Shown here piece by piece: positions 56,508-64,000 of a stretch of DNA of 64,000 bases. Source of the DNA: Catonia carolina (lineage: Eukaryota > Arthropoda > Insecta > Hemiptera > Achilidae). Position numbers and translations under genes: made by a program. Numbering within the stretch: the stretch's first letter is position 1; each line of letters starts with the position of its first letter. The DNA is taken from contig JAQMRL010000014.1 of assembly GCA_035578175.1 (NCBI GenBank), forward strand, positions 19,041,895-19,105,894, given 5' to 3'. A model generated the notes under the pieces. The model worked only from the letters and a program-made list of their open reading frames with translations. It had not been told where the DNA came from and did no database searches.

Positions 56508-57091
56508 AAAGTATCCTTAATTTTGGGGGTAAATGAATAAATTCATAAATACGATAGAAAGCAAAGTCGGATCTAAAATACGGACGTTTTTGACGAAGCA
56601 TAGTGAGTAGTAAACTTTAGCTGTTAAATCAACCTAGACGCCTCCCTTGCCATTCCATCTTATAAACCGCCTCCCCATTTCGCACATTAATATCGTATTC
56701 AGAAAATGACAGCTGTTGTCAGACAGCCTAAACTGAAACCGGGTATAGCAAATACGTAGCCAGTGAATTTAATATGAAAACCTTAACCTACCGAACATAA
56801 TGCTTTGAGACTGACAAAGCTAAACGAGGCAACTCTGCTTTAACGGCAAAAGTAAGAGTTTTATAAATATACCCCCGAACGAACGGAACAATAAATCCAT
56901 TATGCATAAGTTGGCACAACTGTAGAGCCGTCGACAAACTCAATTTTTACCAGATTACTATTACGTCCTAATTTTAAATTCCTGTTTTTAAAAACATCAT
57001 TATTTTTCATTCTATTCATGTTTCAGGCACGAAAAGAACATCAACAAGAAGCTGTTGCTTAAAAATTACACAATAAAATAAATATATAAAA
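56508..57091. other. Unassigned sequence with a possible terminal exon
   Basis: Near its end is ATTCATGTTTCAG (to 57026), like a 3' splice site. Then come eleven codons ARKEHQQEAVA, a stop at 57060-57062 and AATAAA at 57072-57077. That is the layout of a tiny last exon, but there is no donor or upstream exon to pair it with, so I do not call a gene. Confidence 0.3.
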
Positions 57092-57280
57092 TATCTGATG
57101 TGAAACACTCACACGACTTTCCCTTGTCAATGTAAATTATTTAATTATTAAAATTAAAATAAGGTTAGCTTTTTGAGGTTAGTTTTTTTGTTTATTCCTA
57201 ATGTTTTATTACTTAGGTTATATTGTTCATTATTTGCATTGGCAGGAGAAATTCGTGTGAATGTTTCAAACCAGATTTTT
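57092..57280. repeat. Foldback element made of two Rep-A 5' ends
   Basis: TCTGATGTGAAACACTCACA at the left and its reverse complement form, GTGTGAATGTTTCAAACCAG, at the right. They enclose only about 130 bases of 5'-end sequence from each side. The whole 189-bp unit is an imperfect palindrome, MITE-like in size. Confidence 0.7.
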
Positions 57281-57386
57281 CCACTCAATGAGAAAGACAA
57301 TTCTTAACCACCTAACTCCTCGTTTTACGTAGTAAAGCCTCTTGAGGTTCAAACCAGCCTTTCAGCTGATGACCTGAACAACACAA
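57278..57386 (-). mobile_element. Rep-C fragment
   Basis: Begins CCACTCAATGAGAAAGACAA and ends CTGATGACCTGAACAACA. Only the last 110 bases of the family. 57387-57858 is unassigned and includes an ATG in good context (GCCATGGG, 57534) opening just 14 codons. Confidence 0.75.
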
Positions 57387-57858
57387 CATAAATTCCTGAC
57401 GGAAATAATAAAGACAAAAAAGAAAATAATTTTTACTTAATTTTTTTTAAGAGAAACTGTTTCCGTTTCTTAAACTAGACCTGTACCATTGTATTTATAT
57501 TCTTTCTTTCTTTTTTGTTTTTGTTAATTCGCCATGGGAAATAGTAATAGTAAAGGTAGAGAGTTAAGAGGAAAATAAGGCATGGGAGAAAAACGGGGAA
57601 GGGATGGAAAGAGAGAGAATTGTTTAAATGTATTCTCCTAATTAACCTTAAAGATAAATGTGTAGCACGGAGTCACTTGATACTCCTTACTCTTCCTACA
57701 ATTCTTCCCTTTATTCTCCAAGTTTCCCTAAGGAAGAGAAAAAGGAAGGCACTGAATTTTTTTGTTTTTCTTTTCCCGTTTTCTTTTGGGGGGAGGAGAG
57801 TTTTCTTTTCTTTAAACATTTTATTATGATCAATCTTCCCGACTTTTATTAGTTATTT

Positions 57859-57980
57859 ACTTCCTCTTCTTTATAGAAAATATAGAGAAGAAAAGTATTG
57901 TTGTCATATCGAGTTTTCACCGGAAAAACACAATTTTAAGTCCGCTAACCAAAAACCACGTTTTACCGATTGATAAGACA
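57859..57980 (-). repeat. Rep-A 3' end fragment
   Basis: Hairpin end through CGAGTTTTCACCGG to ACGTTTTACCGATTG, then a new plus-strand copy begins. Confidence 0.65.
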
Positions 57981-57982
57981 AA

Positions 57983-58962
57983 AATCTAGTATGAAACACT
58001 CACACAACTTTCTCTTTCCAATCCAAATAATGAATATAACCTAACATTAGTAATAAAACGTTAAAATTAAAGAAAAAACTAACCTCAATAAACATAACCT
58101 AATTTTAATCATGAGTGAAAGACGCAAAATTAAAATCGACCTCAGTTTGGCTTAAAAATGCGGAAAATCTCTCTTTCACGCTAAACTAGGCTCTGTAGAG
58201 GAAAATACGTTAAATAAAAGTTGTAGATCTTTCAATTTCCTACAAATTTGATAATATACACTTTTGTCATAAAATAATAAGGCTGAAATATTATAATAAT
58301 AACGCTGTACATAAGAATAAGACATAATAAGGCTGAATTAATTTTTAAAAAAATCGATTTTTGTTTACACGTTCTCGTGAGAGAAAAAACAGAAAATCGC
58401 TAATTACCGCTAAACCAAGCTTATACAAAAACATATTTGAAAATAAAGTAGTAGGATTTAAAATTATCTACAACTTTTATTATATACATTTTTGCGCTAA
58501 AATGCATATTTAAGTCGCAATCTTACAAAAACAATTTTTTTACTAGAAAACAGCCTCTCCAAGAATATTTTAGCAGACATGGCCTACCCTTTTCTGGTAG
58601 AGCATAAAAAATTTAGGAAATGAAGCGATTTTTAAAAAAATCATACGAGCCGTTTTTGAGAAAATCGCAAAAAGATGAAAAATGACACGAATATACTACT
58701 ACTTCCGGTTGACCGATTTTGATGAAAATTTTCGTGTCGGGTCCGGTAGTGGTATCTAACTTAACTTTCAAGTTTCCAGTTCGTACGATGTTCCGTTCTT
58801 GAGATATTTTGGTCACACACACAGACCAATCGCTAAAAACATGTTTTTTGGGGGTTCAGGGGGTCTGAAAACGTGTAGATCCAGTGAAAACTCGATTTCA
58901 AAAAATCTACATTAAAACAATACTTTCCTTCCTATATATTCATATAGGCAAGAGAAAGTAAA
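57983..58962 (+). repeat. Rep-A copy, full length
   Basis: From TCTAGTATGAAACACTCACA to the hairpin CCTATATATTCATATAGG. The microsatellite has contracted to CACACACACAG. A small duplication around 58290-58330 repeats AATAAGGCTGAA. Confidence 0.9.
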
Positions 58963-58965
58963 AAA

Positions 58966-59196
58966 CGTATAACTTTATTTTAAGCCTTTTTCTCTACAGA
59001 GCCTAGTTTAGAGGTAATGAGTGATTTTTCGTATCTTTAAGTTCTACAGAGATTGATTTTTATTTTTCATCGTTCACTCATGATTAAAACTAGGTTAATA
59101 TTTTCATTTTATATGTTTTCTCATGATTAAACATACCTATGTTATATTGGTCATTATCTACAGTGGCAAGAGAAAGTCATGTGAGTGTTTCACATT
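58966..59196 (-). repeat. Rep-A copy, 5' part
   Basis: Directly abuts the hairpin end of the plus-strand copy. It is of the variant with the extra CTCATGATTAAACATAC block. Confidence 0.75.
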
Positions 59197-59204
59197 AATA
59201 TTTA

Positions 59205-59452
59205 AAAAAAAAAAATTTTATCATTCCTAATTTGTGTACTTTGCAATCTGTTCAATTTAGAACAATAAGCAACCCCATGACCCAATGAGATGAGGATGAT
59301 GTGTATGACGTGTAAATGAGGTGTAGTCTTGTACAGACCCAGGTCGACCATTCCTGAGAGAGTATGGTTAATTAAACCCCAACCATCAAAGTACACCGGT
59401 AACCACTGTCTAGTATTCAAAACCGTATAAAAGTAACTACCTTTACTAGGAT
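59205..59452 (-). mobile_element. SINE-1 copy lacking the head
   Basis: Conserved body on the minus strand from the A-rich tail to AAAATCCTAGTAAAGGTAGT, truncated just after the B box. 59453-60029 is unassigned AT-rich DNA. Confidence 0.85.
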
Positions 59453-60029
59453 TTTTTAAAATATTAGAATCACATTTTCTCTCTTTCTCAAGATTTCCCG
59501 CCGATATAAAGCTGTGTTATACGTCTTAAATATCACCCTGTGTATAAAACTAAAAAAAAACGTAAAAATTAATTTAAGCAAAAATTTTTAATCACTCTTG
59601 ACACTCCTTCTTAAGCAGATTCTGCGTGACTGAGTCATTTCTTTAAAAAAATTAACAATTGTTCATAATAAAATTATAAATGCAATTCTGTAAAAGGTTT
59701 TTTACCCCCCAACTTCAAGAAGAGAACTCTTTCAAACGGATAACAAATTTATGGGGATTTCTTCTGTTTTTCTCTAGTTATTCGATTACGGCCGGATTAG
59801 AATGAAGTTACCTTTCGATTATTCAAAGAGAATTAACTGTGTTACCAAAGCAATTCAATTACCACCGAATTCCTTCTGTTTATAAATTTTCCTTTTTTCT
59901 TTCTTTTTCCTTACTTTTTGAATTATTTCTGAGTAAATTAATTAGGTGTCACAAAAGAGAAGATTTTAATTTTTTATTACCTCCTGTTCTAGAAATAAAA
60001 TATAATGTAAGAATAGTTATATTTCATGT

Positions 60030-60101
60030 TGATTTTTCGAATAGAGTTTTCACCGGAAATACATGTTTTCAAGTCCCCTAATATAAACATGTTTTTACCA
60101 A
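60030..60101 (-). repeat. Rep-A 3' end fragment
   Basis: CATGTTGATTTTTCG through GAGTTTTCACCGGAAATACA, then TTTTTACCAAT. It precedes a full copy in the same direction. Confidence 0.6.
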
Positions 60102-61025
60102 TTTTTACTTTCTCTTGCCTATATGAATATAATATATATAGGAAGAAAAGTATTGTTTTCATATCGACTTTTTGAAATCGAGTTTTCACCGGATCTACAC
60201 GTTTTCAGACCCCCTGAACCCAAAAAAACATGTTTTTAGCGATTGGTGTGTGTACAGAATATCTCAAAAACGAAACATTGTACGAACTTGAAACTTAAGT
60301 TAGATACCCCTTCCAGACCCGACACAAACATTTTCATCAAAATCGGTTAACTAGAAGTAGTAGTTTATTCGTGTCATTTTTCACTTTTTTGCGATTTTCT
60401 CAAAATCGGCTCATACGATTTTTTTTTTAAATCGCTTCATTACTAATTTTTTTATGCTCTACAAGATAAGGTAGGCGCCATTTCTGCTGAAATTCTTGGT
60501 GAGGTTGTTTTCTCGTAAATATTTTTTTAAGATTGCGGCTTAAATATGCATTTTAGCGCAAAAATATATACGAGTATAATGAAAATTGTAGAGAATTTAA
60601 AATCCTGCAACTTTTATCTCAAACATTTTATGTATAATCTTACTTTAGCGGTAATTAGCAATTTTCTGTTTTTTTCTCAAGAAAACGTGTGAAAAATCGA
60701 TTTTAAGATTTCGGCCTTAGTAGGCTATGCATTTTACGACAAAAGTGTTTAGAATAAAATTTATAGGAAATTAAAAGATCAACATTTATTAAAAGCATTT
60801 TTCTCTACAGAGCCTAGTTTAACGTGAAAGAATGCTTTTCCGTATTTTTAAGCCAAACTGAGGTTGATTTTCATTTTGCGTCTTTCATTCATGATTAAAA
60901 TTAGGTTATATTTATTGAGGTTAGTTTTTTGTTTATTTCTAATGTTTTATTACTAATGTTCGGTTTATTGTTAATTATTTTCAGTGGCAAGAAAAAGTTG
61001 TTTGAGTGTTCACACGAGATTTTTC
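60102..61025 (-). repeat. Rep-A copy, full length
   Basis: Hairpin CCTATATGAATATAATATATATAGG region to TTGAGTGTTCACACGAGA. The microsatellite has collapsed to GTGTGTG. 61026-61415 shows one 60-codon plus-strand frame of no recognisable family and otherwise AT-rich DNA. Confidence 0.88.
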
Positions 61026-61415
61026 TATGTGTAATTTATACAAAGGGGATCCTCATGAAGCGCTTGGAGTAAAGATAGACGAAATTGCTTCAATTTTAAT
61101 TTCTTCATCATCCTTTACACGCTATTTCGTATTTCGATATGTTAATTTCCACTTCCTTGCAAAATGGAATAAATGTGATAATGGAAATGAAAGCATAGGA
61201 CTGTATGAAATTAATTAAATTTTTGTTAACATGTATTTTTTTGGGAATAAAAGCTATATTATTAATCTATTCATTTGTAATAAATTATCCATAATTTAAA
61301 CTTATCATTTTGTGTACTGTTTTTTTGTTTTGTTAATGCGTTATCAATATTAGTTCTTTTATACTCCAGATATCCTTAACCTTTTGTTTCACCTTTGAAT
61401 TGTTAGTACAACGCA

Positions 61416-61590
61416 GTTTCTGCAAAACTCTTACCGGTCAGTTTACAATTTTATTGTAATTTTGAGAGGATATCATAACGTTTTGTTGAATATATTATAT
61501 AATTTCTAAAAATAAATTGACTATTGATGCGACCGTTTCTGCAAAACTCTTACCGGTCAGTTTACAATTTTATTGTAATTTTGTGAGGAT
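61416..61590. repeat. Direct repeat of 56 bases, 119 apart
   Basis: GTTTCTGCAAAACTCTTACC begins both copies (61416-61471 and 61535-61590), which differ at one base early on. The repeat contains a small ACAATTTTATTGT dyad. A third trace, GAAAACTCTTACCGG, is near 62198. Confidence 0.85.
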
Positions 61591-61650
61591 AATTATGTTC
61601 TATCATAACAATACGCGAGATGATAAGTATGACGTTAAAAAATAATTTAT

Positions 61651-61654
61651 TATT

Positions 61655-61695
<41 letters not shown>

Positions 61696-61704
61696 TAATA
61701 ATAA
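61651..61704. repeat. (AAT)n microsatellite
   Basis: About 17 AAT units, one interrupted. Confidence 0.95.
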
Positions 61705-61764
61705 TTTATTATAGTTTTACATTTTTTGTAAATAAATTGTTTGTATAAAATTGATTTTATGAAG

Positions 61765-61771
61765 AAAAAAA
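61765..61771 (-). terminator. Pol III terminator of the tRNA-like gene
   Basis: Seven T residues on the minus strand, five bases after the tRNA 3' end. Confidence 0.75.
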
Positions 61772-61776
61772 TTAAC

Positions 61777-61849
61777 CGCCCAACGTGGGGCTCGAACCCA
61801 CGACCCTGAGATTGAGAGTCTAATGCTCTACCGACTGAGCTAGCCGAGC
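61777..61849 (-). tRNA. tRNA-Lys-like gene with CTC (Glu) anticodon
   Basis: 73 bases fold as a complete cloverleaf. The acceptor is GCTCGGC with GTTGGGC, including a T-G wobble at 3-70. The D arm is GCTC/GAGC and the T arm GTGGG-TTCGAGC-CCCAC. The anticodon loop is CTCTCAA, so positions 34-36 read CTC, which decodes GAG (Glu). The rest of the body resembles insect tRNA-Lys(CTT). The anticodon stem has one mismatch, position 28 with 42 (T against C). A and B boxes and a T7 terminator are intact. It may be a functional recoded gene, a young pseudogene, or a SINE progenitor. No CCA is encoded. Confidence 0.8.
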
Positions 61850-62484
61850 ATGCCAACTCACAGCAAAATTATAGCATATAAGGCAGGGCAGCCGAACCGT
61901 AACATGTAACATGTATACGGTGCTGCCGCCTAACGTCAATCGGAGGAGGAGGACATTTTCCGAGATCCGATATAAAAAAACATACTAAATCGGGTCCCGC
62001 GGCAATAAAATTATTGAAAATAAATGTTTGCAGTTTGTTTTTAATACTGAAATGAAGACTAAATGTCGTTTAAAGTGAAACAATGTTATACTAAAGCATT
62101 GGAAACATGTTTTGATCGATAATTAAAAGAATAAAGATAAATGTGAAATTCGATCAAAGTTGTTAGCGCTAAATAAGCAGTTCGCTTGCGCCGGCTGCGA
62201 AAACTCTTACCGGGCGCATTTCAAGCGAAATGCTTAAACAGGATGTTTGAAAAAGGTTAACCAAACTTCAGGAACATGATTTTGACTTTTCAAACCGAAG
62301 AAAAAATATTTTGTAAAGTTTGTAACATTTGTAAGCAATGTTACATAGTTGCCTTCGTTTTATAATTCATCTACTGCGCTGTAGGCTTCTGCCATCTTGT
62401 GTTGGTTCTGTGCACTACGTTGTGTGTATCGTTTCTGGTTCGGTTTGGAGGGGGGAGCCGGTTTCTGTGCTCAGCTGTTTCGTG
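61850..62484. other. Unassigned sequence, moderately GC-rich
   Basis: No repeat family recognised. 62160-62484 is richer in CG and could be the 5' region of a gene to the right. An ATG in good context (AGCCATGGCA) at about 62914 lies past the hAT element but opens only six codons before GTAATT. Too weak to call. Confidence 0.3.
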
Positions 62485-62492
62485 CACTGTAC

Positions 62493-62878
62493 CAGTGGCG
62501 GATCCAGGATAGGCCAAAGGGGGGGCTAGGCGTTTGGGTGGGTGAAAGCACCGGGGGGGTCTGGTGGGTATGGAACACCCCCCAGCAAGGCGGGGGGTCC
62601 GGGGAATTGTCAAAATTTAAGTGTAAAATGACACATTTTTAGGCCGTTTTTAACTCTTTATTGACCAGAGTTTAGAGGCAAAAAACTATGGTTTGACTCA
62701 AGAATATTGACTAAAAATAAAAGGATTTTGAAGCCATTAGAATGACCTTGGTCGGGCGTGCGGATTCCTCTCATGTTCGGCAACCGAACAAAACAAATTA
62801 CCCATTTTATCTAGTGTAAATTGGATACCCAAGGGGGGGGCTACAGCCCCCCCTAGCCCCTCTTTGGATCCGCCACTG
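62493..62878. mobile_element. hAT-type non-autonomous element, 386 bp
   Basis: Ends CAGTGGCGGATCC at both sides (13 bases identical, inverted), followed by G-rich subterminal DNA. A perfect 8-bp duplication CACTGTAC occurs at 62485-62492 and 62879-62886. An 8-bp duplication with CAGTG-like inverted ends is diagnostic of hAT elements. No transposase frame. Confidence 0.93.
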
Positions 62879-62886
62879 CACTGTAC

Positions 62887-64000
62887 CGTTCTCTTCTTGT
62901 AATATTTAGCAGCCATGGCAGTTCTTTATTCTCCGTAATTGTTTTTACAGTTTTGCCGGATATTTTTTTTAAATTATGGCTTGATCTGTTGTTTTCTTCG
63001 CCCATTCTATGGTAAGATCTGCTATTAACTTTATTTTGTTGTAGTGAATGCGATGAACTCTTTATAGCTGAGTTAATTTCGTTAAAAATAAACAGGGTGT
63101 GGCTAGTAAGGTACTTATTTTAAACTTTACTTTCCTTATTGCATTTTTGTGATATTTTTTTATTTTATTGCCAAGAATTCGTATTGAATTGTTTTCAAAA
63201 TTTAAAAAAATAATATTTTGTAACATTAAACTTTTGATTTAAGCATTTCGGCTGTAACTAACGAACTTGCTTATTAATTAATTTTAACTAATATAAATTG
63301 TTAATCTGAGTTCTGAAAATTCACTAATGATACATTTGTATTTCTATTGGATATTTTTTAAATTTTGTATTGTATTGTTTCGTAATTGCTATTGTTAACT
63401 TTGTTTTATAATTATTTCATTATGTAATTGGTTTTTAAGACTATTTTGGGATTTTTCTCATTGTAGGGTCCCAGTTCGAGTACCACATCTAGTATAATGT
63501 AACTAAATACATCCAACATGGTTTTTGGATCTGTAAAACTTTTCTACTACACCGATACCATATGCAAATTGTGATAATAGGAAAAATGTACCCTTTGTGT
63601 ATTCTTCGACATACCAAGTTTTGCCTGTCTCAACAATGTTTCACATCATACTGTGAAAATATAGTTTCATCGTAATTATGCAATATTATTAAAACCCAAA
63701 GTGTTAAGCATACAAGGTTATGTGGTTTATTTTATTGATCTCAGCGTGCCGGTATGTAAAATAAATTAATTTTATTTATGATTATTTCACTCTTGTTCGT
63801 GATTAAGATTTTGGGAAAACCATTTTCTGGTCGTTTAATTTTGTTTTAACTTGTATGAACTTATATATATTGAAAACTTTTTGAAATTAACTGAGAGTAA
63901 CATTAAATTGTTCTTAATACATGAGCATATTTAAATTCAACTTCAAAAAAAAACTTAAATTTTATTTTTTTTTTAGAAAAATGTAAAGTATTATTTAAAA
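62887..64000. other. AT-rich stretch, no gene recognised
   Basis: No significant reading frame and no repeat family from this window. A GGTCCCAGTTCGAGTACC segment near 63467 looks like a tRNA B box, but no cloverleaf could be drawn around it. Confidence 0.4.

Noticed and set aside
57534..57577. MGNSNSKG start resembling a myristoylated N-terminus
   Set aside because: Only 14 codons before a stop. A possible donor (AAAG|GTAGAG) is weak and no partner exon was found.
63100..63130. Mariner-like end GGGTGTGGCTAGTAAGG
   Set aside because: Match to the mariner terminus is too short and no second end or TA structure was found.

Overview
This window reads as animal nuclear DNA, most likely from an insect. 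It is strongly AT-rich, has a spliced gene with a short signal-peptide exon, and has no bacterial-style operons. It is packed with nested transposable elements typical of arthropods: mariner, pogo/Tigger, Harbinger-like and hAT elements, 5'-truncated LINEs, tRNA-derived SINEs and solo LTRs. I suspect a hemipteran from the overall repeat style, but nothing here proves the species. Almost every long reading frame is a decayed transposon or a shadow of low-complexity DNA.

One repeat dominates. I call it Rep-A: about 0.9-1.0 kb, non-coding, some 30 full or partial copies on both strands, covering roughly a third of the window. Its plus orientation begins TCTGGTGTGAAACACTCACA and ends with a hairpin around CCTATATATTCATATAGG followed by CAAGAGAAAGT. 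An inverted partner of that last motif (ACTTTCTCTTGCC) lies about 20 bases inside the other end. A CA/TG microsatellite sits at a fixed internal place. This layout resembles non-autonomous Helitron/Helentron elements (HINE, DINE-1). Head-to-tail copies at 50554-52357 fit rolling-circle movement.

Other families: SINE-1 (about 322 bp, tRNA-like head), SINE-2 (tRNA-like head, tail GACGTTAAACC plus A-run), Rep-C (about 393 bp, flanked by short direct repeats), LTR-1 (647 bp) and LTR-2 (1.5-1.8 kb) solo LTRs with 4-bp target duplications, RTE-like LINEs with (TAA)n tails, a poly-A LINE ending in the CATCAGTCTC module, and jockey/CR1-like LINE fragments.

Layout: 1-8.7 kb is Rep-A copies invaded by SINE-2, Rep-C and an RTE-like LINE. 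8.7-19.5 kb holds a solo LTR, a 74-bp minisatellite, a jockey fragment and a Harbinger-like element with a pogo relic inside. 19.5-26.2 kb is one Rep-A copy expanded to 6.6 kb by an LTR, a Rep-C element carrying a Tigger-like element, a 2.7-kb tandem array and a SINE. 26.2-38.6 kb holds more Rep-A, a four-level LINE/Rep-C nest, a hAT-like element in Rep-C, and a mariner carrying Rep-C. 38.6-41.1 kb is the one convincing host gene (minus strand, two coding exons, secreted repetitive protein of 338 residues). 41.3-55 kb holds a nearly intact LINE reverse transcriptase with one stop codon, a second tandem array, LTR-2 and tandem Rep-A copies. 55-64 kb holds more Rep-A, a tRNA-like gene with a Pol III terminator, and a 386-bp hAT element with a perfect 8-bp duplication.

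The best-supported new items are the two-exon secreted-protein gene, the Rep-A family, the tRNA with a changed anticodon, and the nested insertions whose order can be read from their target duplications.
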